A stretch of DNA of 64,000 nucleotides from Bettongia penicillata ogilbyi (GCA_023548195.1 JAJHZJ010000221.1:1594001-1658000); one strand, 5' to 3'. Counted from the stretch's first letter, positions 1-11,933 are shown. The notes: generated by a model from the letters alone, not told the origin. A program made the numbers and translations.

Positions 1-1020
1 ATATAGAATAAATTCATAAATAAAACTAGCATATGTCTGAGTTTCAGAAGATTTGACAAGTCTTTTAGGGGTTGTCAAAAAGTACCACTACTCAGCTTTT
101 CTCTGATCAGCACAGGCCAGTCTTAGGGATTGTTCTCATCTCAAGTCTTTTGTCCCTTTCCTCTGGGGGCTTTCTTTATAAATTTCTTTCTCAGAGTTTA
201 AAAAGTTGAATTTTGGCTTGCAAGTACCTATAGCTTTCAAAAGGGAGCTTGAAAAATATTAAGCACTTCTAGTTTTGGATCTGGTGCCCAAAGTAAAATG
301 TGACATCTTCACTATGATCTGGTCTAGCAAATGGGCAATCCAGCTTACAACATATGTCTGGCCAACTGGTTGGATTCCATACAATTAGTCCCTGCTGTAG
401 ATTAATGAGATTATGTCGCTCTTACAGGCAGCAAATGTTATTTCCACCAGAATATATTTTACAGTTTGGGGTGTTCTGCATGTTAAAACATTTTTAATTA
501 CTTTTGTATACTGTGCCAAAAAGAACCATATGCCTATTCTCTTTAAATGACTGCTGCTGTAGTCACCTGAGCATTCCTCAAAGCAAAAGAGAACTTTGGA
601 GACCTTGAATATCCTTCTGTCTCATCCTGCAAAAAGAGAAACCCATACTTTGCATTGAGTTTGTGCACCTGTAGGAGAATGCTCCCTGTGCTTTATGAGC
701 CATTTAATGTGTGAGGAAAAGAAGCGCATTCATACTCAAGCCTGAGAAACCCCCAAACTTAGCTCAAAACAAGAAAAGTGTCATGTGATTGATCTTTAAG
801 AAACAAAACCTGTAACAGAACAGCCAAGTGAATATGACGAAAAGCTTGTGTTTTGATCCCCAAGCAGGGGAATCTTGTGCCAATGACCTAAAAGAAACAA
901 AATCAGGAGTTTTATCCTTATAATGCAGGACTACTGACTACCTGTGTGATCTCGGCATAGCTAGAGATACACCATGGACTGGGTGCCCCAACACACCTAG
1001 CCCATGTTGTGGGCAGACTC
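1..1020. other. unique AT-rich non-coding DNA
   Basis: I recognise no repeat family, RNA gene or convincing reading frame here. Stops are frequent in all frames. It may be intergenic or intronic; nothing in the sequence decides which. Confidence 0.5.
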
Positions 1021-1029
1021 TCTGACTTT

Positions 1030-1805
1030 GGATGACTCAATTCAGTTCAGCAAGCATTTGCTAAGCCAACATTATGTACTAGGCACTGAGCTAGGTGCTA
1101 GAGATACAAAGACGAACAGTTCAAAGATACAGACAGATATAAAGTGAAAACAGTTTCTACCTCCATGGAGCTTACAGACTACTGGGTGAAAACAATATAT
1201 AACAGATAAATAAATACAAAATATATGACATGAATATGAAGTTACTGGAAGGGGCTATGATAGTAAAGGCTTTTAGAGCAGCCCTCTTATAAGAGGCAGT
1301 GCAGAAGGTCTGGTTTGAATAAAGCTAGGGATTTCAAGAGGTAGAAGTGAGGAGGGAATATATTCCAGGCATGTGGAAAATCCTATGCAAAGATGTCATA
1401 TGCAGGGGCATAGTAAATAAGCTATATAAAGTGCATGGGGTAGTTAGGTAGGGCAGTGAACAGAGTACGAAGTCTGGAGTCAGGAAGACTGGAGTTCAAA
1501 TCCAGCCTCAGGCACTTAATAGCTATGTAACCCTGGAGCAAATCACTTAGCCTTGTTTGCCTCAGTTTCCTTATCTGTAAAATGAGCTGGAGAAGGAAAT
1601 GGCAAACCACTCCATTATCTTTTTGAAGAAAACACCAAATGGGGTCACAAAGAACTGGACAGAACTGGATAACAACAGACGAGTGCAGAAAGGGTAGTAA
1701 TGTAGAATTCTGGGAAAATAGGATGGAGTCAGACTGTAAATGTCTCTAAATGCCAAATAAAGGAATTTAGGCTTTGTGCTTAAGGCAATAGAGAGTCTTT
1801 AGAGC
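1030..1805 (-). mobile_element. L2 LINE 3' portion, antisense, split by a Mar1 SINE
   Basis: Read on the plus strand, 1040-1420 shows the reverse complement of an L2 3' end: 'catttgctaagcc', 'tactaggcactgagctaggt', then 'ggagcttacagactact'. The same element resumes after the SINE at about 1690 with 'ctctaaatgccaaataaagg', a segment also seen in the longer antisense L2 at 22-23.6 kb. It is non-functional and older than the Mar1 inside it. Confidence 0.75.
1437..1679 (+). mobile_element. Mar1-type SINE
   Basis: CORE-SINE with a tRNA-like head (ggtagttaggtagggcagtg), a CORE (cagtttccttatctgtaaa) and an RTE/BovB-like tail (ggagaaggaaatggcaaacc ... ggggtcacaaagaactggac). That such a CORE-SINE with a BovB-derived 3' end is marsupial-specific is established knowledge. 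It is inserted in the antisense L2. Confidence 0.9.
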
Positions 1806-2239
1806 AGAGATTCTTAAATTTTTTTGCATCATGACAGTTTTTGTCATTCTGGTGAGGCCTACAGATCTCTTTTCTGAAAAATATCTGTTGCCTATATTCA
1901 TAATCGAAGGAATTGCTAAATTTAAGTGTTATCGTTTAGTAGTGTCTGACTCTTCGTGACCCTGTTTGGGGTTTTCGTGGCAAAGATTCTGAAGTGGTCT
2001 GCCGTTTCCTGTCCTAGCTCTTTTTACAGATGAGGAAACTGAGGCAAACAGGGTTAAGTGACAAGTCACAGCCAATAACTATCTAAGGCCACATTTGAAC
2101 TCAAGAAGATGAGTCTTCCTGACTTCAGGTCCAGTATCCACTGTGCTACCTAGCTAGTCCAAATTTCAGTTAAAGGTTAGTATAACAATAAATATATATA
2201 TTTTTCCCCATCCAAAATTATAGATTCCAAGAACCCTGG
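1805..2239. mobile_element. hAT-type non-autonomous DNA transposon split by a Mar1
   Basis: The ends are short inverted repeats (cagagattctt at the left, aagaaccctg near the right). The 8-bp flanks CTTTAGAG (1797-1804) and CTCTAAAG (2240-2247) agree at 6 of 8 positions and resemble the hAT target preference nTCTAGAn. Without the nested SINE the element is about 200 bp. It resembles the element at 13884-14099. Confidence 0.6.
1928..2160 (-). mobile_element. Mar1-type SINE, antisense
   Basis: On the plus strand it reads tail first (gtgtctgactcttcgtgacc, then tgaggaaactgaggcaaac) and ends with the head complement (ctgtgctacctagct). It sits inside the hAT-type element and is therefore younger. 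Confidence 0.9.
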
Positions 2240-2354
2240 CTCTAAAGCAGTACAACATGACCAAAGCTATGCTTTAAGTATATCAATCTAGTAGCTGTGT
2301 AGAGGACAGATTACAGAGGAGAGGGCCCAGAGAGAGGAGAGTGGCTCAGACATG

Positions 2355-2620
2355 AGTCAAGCATGATGGTACATGTCTGTAATTGCTGCTACTTTAGGAA
2401 TGTGAAGTCAATACATTGCTTAAATTCACCAGTTCAAGTCCCACACCAATATGGTGAACCTCCAGGGAGCTGAGGATCACCAGACTGCCTGAGCAGGGTC
2501 AAGCAGGCCAAGGCTAGAGAAATGTAGCAGGTTCAAGTGTCCATTACTAATCAGCATTGGGATCTTCTGTGAGTGACTGCCACATGTTCAGCCCCAACAA
2601 AATAGAAAAACCTAGAATGG
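2355..2620 (+). pseudogene. RN7SL: 7SL (SRP) RNA pseudogene, nearly full length
   Basis: The order of 7SL landmarks is preserved over about 265 bp: a 5' Alu-domain start (gcatgatggtacatgtctgt for the GCGCGGTGGCGCGTGCCTGT region), then the S domain (ccaatatggtgaacctcc, gggagctgaggatcaccag, gtagcaggttcaagtgtcc, tactaatcagcattgggatc), then the closing Alu part (tctgtgagtgactgccac). 7SL is the RNA scaffold of the signal recognition particle. Many substitutions and indels in the 5' domain make it non-functional, and no A-rich tail or clear duplication is visible. The S domain is far better kept than the Alu domain; because it is present, this is a 7SL copy and not an Alu-like SINE. Confidence 0.85.
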
Positions 2621-2689
2621 GAGCTAAACAAATGGTGAGAATGTAATAGCTATGACAGAGGTGGAGGAAGAGTTGATAAAATTTGAAGA

Positions 2690-2805
2690 CTCACTCGCTA
2701 CAAGCAAGAGAGTCTCTGGGCTTCCATTTTCCTCATCTGAAAAATAAGGTGGTTTAACTCAATGACCTCTACGGTCTTTTCCAGTTCTAAATCTATGATC
2801 TGTTT
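2690..2805 (+). repeat. MIR/Ther-like CORE-SINE 3' part
   Basis: The CORE-type motif 'ttcctcatctgaaaaataag' is followed by the typical 3' sequence 'ctcaatgacctctacggtct' and 'ccagttctaaatctatgatc'. It is an old, truncated copy. Confidence 0.7.
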
Positions 2806-2809
2806 TTTT

Positions 2810-3616
2810 TAATCCTTTGGGTATCACAATTCACATGCAGAATGTGCACTAATCTGCAGACCCAGAAAGTTTTTGACAGTGATTAATGGGGCACATGTTA
2901 ACAGATATCACATTATTCTACCTTTTGAGAATCGCTATAAGCACTCAGAGAAGCTTCAGCATAGCAACCAACAGTTTTATCATCTGTTCCTATGAGAAGG
3001 TGTTTCATAGGTACCCATTTGATATTTTAGAGAAATCTAATCAGTCTAAAGGTTAACAAATTCTCAGATATTAATGACTTGGCATATTAATCTTACAAAG
3101 CCAAAGCCTATCTATTGAATACTTTTCTGAGGGGAACATTGGAGGAGAGAAGGAAAGAAAAGAATGTTAAGAATTGAGCGCTGGTACAACTAAAAAAGAA
3201 AATCAATAAGTATGTGAGTAGAATAGTAAACTTCGAAGAAAGACAACCCACCTTAAAAAAATATAAACATGGAGAAAATACAACTTGGTTCCGATTAGTG
3301 CAAATAACGAACCCTCTGAAGTGGTCACATATATCCAAATTTGCATTATTTGAAGTTATAATTATGTAGTTACATAAGGTAATTTATTCTCGCCCAATGG
3401 AAATCTGCAGTATGAATACAAATAATGCAATTACTTCAGGAAAATTCTTACTCATATTCATCATTATGCAAGCTATAAAGCTATCTTCTGAATTACCTTT
3501 AAGTTTCTTCAAAAATATTTTTATTATAATAAAAGCTTCTTAATTTTGTTTTGGTCCCAAAACTCATAGTAATCACCTATATTTTGATTCAAATACCAAT
3601 GTAATGGCCCCCATCC
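2810..3616. other. unique AT-rich DNA
   Basis: No repeat family is recognised. The part at 3330-3500 is rich in TAAT/ATTA and octamer-like words and is discussed as a possible conserved element. No supported gene. Confidence 0.4.
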
Positions 3617-3699
3617 AATATGTGTTTATGTGTGTATATATGTGTGTGTGCATGTGTGTGTATCTCCACAAATTATATATACATATACATATATATAAC
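3617..3699. repeat. TG/TA-rich microsatellite
   Basis: Interrupted TG, TA and ATAC runs (tgtgtgtgtgcatgtgtgtg, atacatatacatatatataa). The short open frames that cross it on both strands are low-complexity artefacts. Confidence 0.9.
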
Positions 3700-4504
3700 A
3701 ATGCAAATGAAAACACAAGCATATGTACATGTATTTCATCCAGCAAGAACTCAAGATAAATTAGAAAAGAATAAGAGCTTTTTCTCCCTCTTCCAACACC
3801 TGCTTCTCTTAGAACCAGACACTTTAATTCTCTCCTCTGGTTCAGGGAAGGAACCACAGGGACCTTTCTGGAGATGAGGAGAACTCCTGTATCTCACATA
3901 TCTCTATGGTGACTAGCCTTCTTCACCCTAGTTTTCAGAACATAGATGTGGATTGTAGAGTGGGAAGATAGAGCAGAGGGAGCTGTTCTCACTGCAGGCT
4001 TCCAAGCTGGTCTCTTGACCGTACTGTTCCCCACCCAAAACCACATCCTCTCTGGGGATCACTGGGTACCCAGGAACACAGAGGGATGAGTGATTTCTTT
4101 CCTATTTTCATACCCCTCAACCTGGAACCCTATGCTGACCTTCCAGCACAGTCTGACCGCCTCTTCACAATCAGAAAAGAAATAACTTGCAGAGGTTTTA
4201 TATCTTCAAGCTGCCACAGAAAGATAGCTGTCTATCTATTCCTTAAAAGCCTCTTTAAAGTTCTTGATTTGGCAGCACAAATTACTAAAATTGAAACAGT
4301 ATGCAGAAAATTAATGTGGTTCTTTTGAAAATTTGTTAAGCATTCCACATTTTTTAAGTTTCCAAAAAGTCCCCACAACCTTTCCAAATAGTATATCCCT
4401 GTGATTCTCAGTTCTTAACGCTCCTTAGTGATCCACAGAAACTTTTTGAGAGCTAATTTATTACGTGCCAAATCCTATTCCTAGGGAGGTGTTTGTTTCA
4501 GGGA
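3700..4504. other. unique DNA, no gene recognised
   Basis: Slightly more GC-rich than its surroundings. The frame at 4086-4328 (80 aa) has no recognisable domain and is not preceded by a convincing splice or promoter context. Confidence 0.4.
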
Positions 4505-4632
4505 AGTTTTCCTTGATAGAATGTGAGCTCCTCCAGAGGAGGGATAGTTTAACTTTTCATCTTGTAACCCTAGCCCCAGGCACAGTACTTGGCACATGGT
4601 GGGAGTTAAAGAAATGTTTATTGATAGATTGA
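4505..4632 (+). mobile_element. L2 LINE 3' end
   Basis: Typical terminal sequence: 'agaatgtgagctcctccaga', 'cacagtacttggcacatggt', 'aaagaaatgtttattgatag'. It is a 5'-truncated fragment. Confidence 0.85.
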
Positions 4633-4639
4633 TTAGCTG

Positions 4640-5560
4640 AAATCACAATCCTTTGTTTATGGCATTGGAATGAGGATAAGACCTGTGATTTCACTGGTAC
4701 AGGAAGCTTCTGGTATGGAGCTTTCTCTGCCAGAAGCTAGACTCATCTCTGTAACTTCCAGTAGAGTATCGCCTTGAGCATTAATTGACTACATAAAAGG
4801 CTGTGTCACATAGCTATTTGTGTATCAAAAGTGAGACCCTAACCACATTGTCATGCTCCTTTGTGTCTGCGGCATTGCAGAGTAAAAACCTCCCACAGAA
4901 TTATTTATTTTTACCTATAAGAGGGACCTCAAAGGATCTTTCCATCCAGCTCCCAGTTTCTAAGCAAGAGTTGCAATCAAAAGTTCTCAAGAAACAAGAC
5001 CCTATAACAATACTATTAGTAGTCAATTGCAGAGTGCAATAATGCTTTCAATCAGGTCCTCTCTTTGTCTAATCTATGATTCATTTACTCGATTTTACAC
5101 ATAGCTTTTCTGATTCTGTCCTCTGGAAACAGAGGACAGTTGATCAGCTTCTTACAATGACTGCCTAAATCCACAATGGTTGGCTATCCTGATCACCTGC
5201 ATCACAAAGGATACAATCTCCATCTGAACAATCCAGGGTTATATAAGGCAACAGCAAGGAATTGGTATCAGACTTCCAATGTCTCACATTCCCACCAGTT
5301 GAGCTAATGGATGACATCCAAAGGCAGAATGTTTCCTCTTCAATAGACTTGCTACTTGGAAATGGTAGTGCAAAGACACCAATCTGTTTTCCCTTTTTTT
5401 CCCCAGAGGGCCACTTCAAGCATTGACTTTGGTATATGAAACCCCACTCAGTTTTCACTTTCTCCTTTTAGCATCTGGAGAAATAGGACCAGACTGCAAT
5501 TTGGAATCAATACTAAATGAAAAAAAAGTGGGAAAAATATCAGTCTGCTCAATTTCTATC
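4640..5560. other. unique DNA, no gene recognised
   Basis: No repeat is recognised. An antisense frame of 97 aa (5165-5458) has no identifiable motif. A pyrimidine tract plus CAG near 5390-5405 resembles a splice acceptor, but no supporting open exon is evident. Confidence 0.35.
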
Positions 5561-5564
5561 TTCC

Positions 5565-5743
5565 AGCTTTGCTTTGGATTGGGAGTTAGGAAACCTGAGT
5601 TTCAATGCTAGCTCTGTCTCAAATTAGTGGCCAACCTTGGGCAAGTAATTTTACTTCCCTAGGTTCCAAATTAATCATCTGTGAAATGAAGGTGTCATAC
5701 TAAATAATTTTGAAGGATATTCCAGCTCTAATATCTAATGCTT
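5565..5743 (+). repeat. MIR-like CORE-SINE
   Basis: Recognisable order: 'gggagttaggaaacctgagt', 'ccttgggcaagtaattttac', 'atcatctgtgaaatgaaggt', 'gatattccagctctaatatc'. Old and diverged. Confidence 0.75.
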
Positions 5744-5744
5744 T

Positions 5745-6250
5745 TTTATTGTTTGGGGGTTTTTTGCATTCATTTTTTTCTGAATTATATGTAAACAAAA
5801 AATTTTAGCATTCATTTTTAAAATTTTGATTTCTTAATTCTCTTCCTCCCTCCACTAGGAAGGTCTTCCTTGAAAAGACTAGCAATTTAATATGGATTAA
5901 ACATGTACAGTCATTTCCATATTAGCTATATTGGAAGAAAAAACACAGACAAAAAACCCCAAAATAATAAAGTGAAAAAGTATGCTTCAATCTGTATTTA
6001 GACTCCTTCAATTCTTTCTCTGGAGGTGGATAGCATCCTTCATTATAAGTCCTTCAAAATTGTTTTGCATCATTGTATTGCTGATAATAGCTAAGTCATT
6101 TTTAGTTGATCATTTTTACAACATTTGATACTATGTATAATGTTCTTCTGATTCTGCTCATTTCACTTTGCATCAGTTCATGTCAGTCTTCCCATGTTTT
6201 TCTGAAAGCAGCCTGCTCATCATTTCTTATAGCATAATAGTATTCCCATT
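5745..6250 (-). mobile_element. L1 3' end, antisense, 5'-truncated
   Basis: On the plus strand it starts with a T-rich tail complement and proceeds through 'tctctggaggtggatagcat', 'tgttttgcatcattgtattg', 'cttctgattctgctcatttc' and 'tttcttatagcataatagta', the reverse complement of the marsupial L1 3' UTR and ORF2 terminus. The same words recur at 13.4, 21.4, 53.6 and 58.2 kb. Confidence 0.85.
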
Positions 6251-6439
6251 TAATGATTTTTTTTAAAAAAAGAAGTGGATCATCTCTCTGGACTTTTGTG
6301 TTTTGAGCTCCACACTCTGAACATTTTGCAATAGATGATTTCTGAAGTTCTTACTAACTTTTAATCCTTTTATTCACCCCCTACCCCAACACTCAAACAC
6401 AACTCTACGACACCTTTCAACCTCCGGTTGGCTAGTGGT

Positions 6440-6600
6440 CCATAGCCTGGGGTCCATGAACCCCAACAGGTTTGTGGGTAGATTTCAGGGGATCTATGGA
6501 CTTGGATAGCAAAAAAATGCATCTTAATCTCAATAAAACTATTTTTTTAATTCTATGTACTTTATTTTATACATTTGAAGACATGATTTATATATTGGAG
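6440..6600. mobile_element. hAT-type MITE fragment
   Basis: 'cctggggtccatgaacccca' followed by AT-rich sequence matches the element type at 13884-14099 (left end 'gttcttaacct', then a 'tgaactt' segment). No right terminus or duplication is visible, so the call is tentative. Confidence 0.4.
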
Positions 6601-6884
6601 GCCTGTAGGTTCACATCCTGTGACATGGTCTTCAGAAACCAAGGCCACTTCCACCTAACCCTGAGACAGGACTTTTGTGTAATATCTAAAGGCTAGTAGA
6701 GTTAAATGATCTGTTGGTAAGGAATAAGACAATTTTACTTAGTGTGGACCTGATCAGAGTCTAAAACATGACACTTCATATCTTATCATGAGCATTATAG
6801 TGTCAGGATTCATATACACCAATTAGTTATGTTTATTTGAGGTTTACTAAGTATAAATTACTTTGTAAGATGCAAGGTGATGTA

Positions 6885-7195
6885 TAGGTAGAAAGCTGAC
6901 TTTGGAGGCAGGAAAGCCTGGGTTAAGACTATAATTTCACAGGTCTGCCTTGGGAGGGAGAGTTTCCTCATTGGGAGTTTCCTAGAACAATAACATCACA
7001 GGTAGGTCTGGTTTTAAAAAAAGCAAAACAAAAAGCAGAGCTTATTAAGAGCAAGCCAGACCTAGTAAACAGAAAATTGCCTTTGAAGACAGGAAGACCT
7101 GGGTTTGATTCCTGTCTATGACACATACTGACTCTGAACAACTCATTTAACCTCTCAATGCTTTGCCAATGCTATGAGACTATAAGCTACAGGAC
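6885..7195 (+). repeat. dimeric CORE-SINE
   Basis: Two related SINE monomers in tandem joined by an A-rich linker (gttttaaaaaaagcaaaaca). The first ends with 'gtctgccttgggagggagag', 'gggagtttcctagaacaata' and 'acaggtaggtctgg'; the second starts 'aaattgcctttgaagacagg' and ends near 'atgagactataagctacagg'. The same two-unit arrangement with the same linker is present in reverse at 16245-16615, so it is a transposed composite and not a chance neighbourhood. Confidence 0.7.
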
Positions 7196-7572
7196 AGATG
7201 CCAACTTCAGGGTCATAGTTCATGAGTAGAGAGTCAAAAGGGAATATTGCTTTTGGTGATAAGGGATCAAGGATTTTGAGGAAGAGGATCACTTCTAGTC
7301 CCACGGGAACGGGGCCCTGAGGAGTAGTATTGATTGCAGTACAAAGGATCAAGGGCCTTTCTTGGGTAAGGATCAGGAGAACAGTGAACACCCTTCTCCC
7401 CAGATCACATTCCTCTGAAAGCACCAAAAACTTCCAAGTCCCTAGAACTAGTTCTGAAAAGAGCAGTGTTAAAAAGCCTCAAGCTTGAGATAGTAACCTC
7501 ACCCACACACACACCATGAACAGAGCCTAATCTTACCATAAAGTTCAAAATCAAGAAACAGGGTGCAAAAAT

Positions 7573-9190
7573 GACCAAACAACAGCAAAAAGAACCTGGC
7601 AATAGAAACCTACTATGGCGACAAGGAAGATCAAGACACAAGCTCAAAAGAAGACAATGAAATTCAAACATCTACAAGCAAAGCCTCAAAGAAAATAATG
7701 CGAATTGGACACATTGCCCAACATGAATTCCTGGAAGAGCTAACTGCTTATTTTCAAAATCAAATAAGAATGGCAGAGGAAAAATTAAGTGAAGAAATAA
7801 AACAATGGAAGAAAATTATGAATAGACAATTAACAGCTTGGTAAAAGAAACAAAAAAGTACTGGAGAAAATCACACCCTAACTGTGCATACCCTTTGATC
7901 CAGCAATACTCCTACTAGGTCTGTATCCCAAAAAGACCATTAACAAAGACTCATATGTACAAAATATTTATAGCAGCTCTTTCTGTGGTAGCAAAAAATT
8001 TGAAATTGGGGGGTTGCCCATCAATTGGGAAATAGCTGAACAAGTTATGGTATAGGAATGTAATGGAATACTTACTGTTGTTCCATAGGAATGATGACCA
8101 GGCAGACTTCAGAAAAACCTGGAAGAAATCTGGAAAGACATGAATTGAAGCTGAGTAAAATGAGCAGAACTTGGAGAACAGTATACAGTGATAGCAACAT
8201 TGTGTGATAACCAGTTTTGATAGATTTAGCTCTTCTCAGCAATGCAATGATCTAAGACAATTCCAAAAGACTCACGATGGAAAATGCTCTCACATCCAGA
8301 GAAAGAACTATGGAGTTGAATTCAGATCAAAGCAGACTATTTTCTCTTTTTTGTTGTTTTTGTTTCTTCTTCTTCATGGTTTTTTCCTTTTGTTCTGATT
8401 TTTGTTTCACAACATGACTAATATGGAAATATGCTTAATATGAGTGTATATGTATAGCCCATATCACTTTGCATGCCATCTCGGCAAGGGGAAAAACAAG
8501 AGAGGGGAGGAAATTTAGAACTCAAAATCTTATAAAAGTGAATGTTGTAAAATAAAAATAAATACATAAACTTTTAAAAAAGAAAAATAAAACTGCACCT
8601 TAAAAAGCAGAATTGGCAGAATGAAAAAAGAAGTACAAAAGGACACTAAAGAAAATAATTCCTTAAAAATTAGAATTGGGCAAGTGGAAGCTAACGACTC
8701 CATGAGACATTAAGAAACAATAAAATGAAGTCAAAAATAAAAAAATAGAAGGAAATATGAAATGTCTCTTTAAAAAAGTAAAAAATCTGGAAAGTAGATC
8801 AAGGAAAGATAATTTCAGAATTATTGGACTATCTGAAAACCACAATAAAAAAAAAGAGTCTAGACATCGCATGTCAAGAAATTATCAAAGAAGACTGTTC
8901 CACTATCCTAGAAACAGAGAGTAAAATAGAAATTGAAAGAATCCACTGATCATCACCTGAAAGAAATTCTAAGGTGAAAACTCACAGGAATATTGTGGCC
9001 AAATTTCAGAACTCCAAGGTCAAGGAGAAAATACTTCAAGCAGTCAAAAAGGAACCATTTTGAATACCAAAGAGTCACAGTTAGGATTACAGATTTAGCA
9101 GTTACCATATTAACCATATTAAAGGAGCTGAAGGCAAAAGAGCTAGAATTATAACCAAGAATAACCTACCTAGTAAACCTGAATATAAAT
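7573..9190 (+). pseudogene. L1 ORF1 remnant (interrupted)
   Basis: ORF1 encodes the RNA-binding chaperone that coats L1 RNA. Recognisable parts are the charged helical N-terminal half before 7870, then after the nested insertion 'ttaaaaattagaattgggca', an RRM-like start 'gataatttcagaattattgg' (DNFRIIGL), and the C-terminal stretch 'caaggtcaaggagaaaatac' (KVKEKIL). Several frameshifts and stops remain. The same order is seen in the HAL1-like element at 27.6-28.7 kb, which supports the assignment. Confidence 0.8.
7872..8571 (+). mobile_element. 5'-truncated L1 3' end lying inside L1 ORF1
   Basis: Begins at 'accctaactgtgcatacc' and 'gatccagcaatactcctact', the ORF2 C-terminal coding region, and continues through 'cagcaatgcaatgatctaag' and 'ccagagaaagaactatggag' to the terminal 'cttataaaagtgaatgttgt' and an A-rich tail. 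The host ORF1 resumes at 'aaaagcagaattggcagaat'. The flanks 'aaaatcacacc' and 'aaaactgcacc' may be a weak target-site duplication. Confidence 0.85.
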
Positions 9191-9658
9191 CTTCAAAGGG
9201 AAAAAATGGATACTTTATGAAATAGAAGACTTTCAAGCATTCCTAATAAAAAGACCAGACCCGAACAGAAAATTTGACTTTCAATTATAAGACTCAAAAG
9301 AAGCAAAACAGGGTAAACATGAAAGAGAAATCATAAGGGATTTAAGAGTTTTAAATTGCTTAGCTTTCACAGTGGAAGATGATATAGGTAAGTTCTAAGA
9401 ACTTTATCATTATTAGGGCAGTTAGAGGGATCCTACACAGAAAGAGTGCATGGGAGGTAGATTATGTTGGAATAATGTAAAGAAATGGATAGGTGAAAAA
9501 GGAGCATGACCTGGGAGAAGGGGGAAAGGAAAGGAAGAATAGGGGAAGTTATTTCATATAAAAGAGGCATGCAAGGAAGAGTTTTTATAGAGAAGGAAAA
9601 ATGAGGAGAGGGTAGGTAATGCTTGAATCTCACATTGAAATTTGGTCAAAGAGGAAAA

Positions 9659-9756
9659 ATATATAGATAGATCTATCCATATACATATATACATATCTAT
9701 ATATATATATTACATATGTACATATATATATTTTATTTATACACACACATACATAT
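9659..9756. repeat. TA/CA microsatellite
   Basis: Runs of atatac, tatata and cacaca inside the L1 spacer, directly abutting the AAC-tailed repeat. Confidence 0.9.
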
Positions 9757-9927
9757 GGTTTTATCCTTTGCTCTTGAAGAGGACCAATGACATTAGAAAG
9801 GTGATGTCTTGACTTGCAACTGAATTGGATTTAAGTGAGGCAGGGCTGTGCAAAGTCAACAACCTCAATCTCTCCTCCAGAGCCACCCGGGTACAGTGGT
9901 AAGATATAGGTCAGGATGATTGGACAC
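9757..9927 (-). repeat. AAC-tailed repeat, 3' part, antisense
   Basis: 'tcctttgctcttgaagagga', 'ggtgatgtcttgacttgcaa' and 'cctccagagccacccgggta' match, in the same orientation, 36070-36375 and 62228-62765 and, reversed, 53956-54497 and 30455-30622. I do not know its formal family name. It was inserted into the L1 spacer, since L1 sequence continues after 9940. Confidence 0.75.
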
Positions 9928-11933
9928 ATATACTCTATTGATAATAGAAATGTATCTTACCCAACAGAGAAGTAGGAGGGAAAGGAGACAAGGAAAAGGG
10001 CAGACAAAAGAACCCATTGGTTAAAAGAAAGACAGGATTCAGAGGAAAGGCAGGATAAAAAGTGAGCAAATAGTATAAACAGAAGAAAATAGGGTGGAGG
10101 GAAATGCACAGCTACTAATCATAACTATGAATGTGAATGGAATGAACTCACCCATAAAATGGAAGTGGATAAAGGAATGAATTAAAAACCAGAATCCTGC
10201 AATATGTAATTTATAAGAAATACAACTGAAACAAAGTGACACATATAGACTCAAGGGGCCAGAACACAATCTGTTATGCTTCAACTGAAGTAAAAACAAA
10301 AGCAAGGGTAATAATCCTGGTTTCAGACGAAGCAAAAGCAAAAGTAGACCTAATTAAAAGGAATAAGCAGGGAAAATACATCTTGCTAAAAAGGAACCAT
10401 AAACAATGAAATAATATCAATACTAAATACATATGCACTAAATGACATAGCATCCAAATTCTTAAAGGAAAATGTAAATGAATTATTGAAGGAAATAGAC
10501 AGTAAAACTATAACTTCCCCCTCTCAGAGAAAGAGATAAATCTAGACATAAAATAAGAAAGAAGTCAAGGAGATGAACAGAATCTTAGAAAAGTTAGATA
10601 TAATAGACATCTGGAGAAAATTGAATGGGAATAGAAAGGAGCACACTTTTCCCACACACTTTCCTAGTACAAGGCATGTACACACACAAAAAAATTACTA
10701 TTAGGGCATAAAAACCTCAGAACTAAATGCAGAAAAGCAAAAATATCAAATGCAGCCTTTCCAAACCATAATGTAATGAAAAAAGATACATACATTAAAG
10801 AAAAATAATGAAAAAATATTATTTAATAAAGGGTAATGAAAACATAATTAAAAGCCAAATTGGAAACCGAATAACCTAATCCTAAAGAATGAGTGGTTCA
10901 AATGACAAGTCACAGAAACAACCAAAAATTTCATTGAAGAGAATGACAACAATGAAACACTCCAAAATTCGTGGAATGCAGTCACAGTAGTACTTAAGAG
11001 AAATTTTATTTTTTTTAAAACATCAATAAAAGAGAGAAAAGGCAGGTCAATGAATTGGGTTTGAAACTAAAAAAAAAAATCAGCAAAAAAATAGATTAAA
11101 AATTCCCAATTAAACACAAAAATGGACATCCTGCAAACCAAAGAAGAGATTAATAAAACTGAAAGCCTTTTAAGAAATGAACTAGGAACTGCTTTTTTTT
11201 TAATTTAGTAAAATAGATGAGTCATTGGTTAGTTTTATTTTTAAAAAAGAAAGAAAACTATATTACCAGCATCAAAAAATGAATGGTAGATTCACTACCA
11301 TTGAAGAGGAAATTAAAGCAATTATTGCGAACTATTTTGCCTCATTATATGCCAATAAATCTGACAATCTAAACGAAATGAATGAATAATTACAAAATTT
11401 TAAACTGCCCAGATTAACAGAAGAGGAAATCAAATACTTAAATAAATCTTAGAAAAAGAAATCAAATGAGCCATAAATGAGCTCACGGATGAGCTGGATT
11501 TACAAGGGAATTCTACCAAACATTTAAGGAACAATAAATCCAAATACTATATAAATTGTTTTAAAAAATAAGAAAGGAAAGTACCAAATTCCTTTTATAA
11601 CACAAATATGATTTTGATAACTAAAGCATGGAGAACAAAAACAGAGAAAGAAATTTCCTTAATGAATATTGATGTTTAAATAAAATAGTACCAAGGAGAT
11701 TACAGTAATTTATCACAAAGATCCTACATTACGTCCAGGTGGGATTTACACTAGACATGTAGGGTTGATTCAATATTAGGAACCATATCAATTGATCATA
11801 TCAATAGCAAAAACAACAAAAATCATACGATTGTATCAATAGATGCAGAAAAGCCCTATGACAAAATACAATTCATGTTCTTAGTTTTTTTAAACACTTA
11901 CAAAGCATAGGAATCAATGGAGCTTTTCTTAAA

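Noticed and set aside
2355..2620. Alu/B1-type SINE
   Set aside because: The central S domain of 7SL, absent from Alu and B1, is present.
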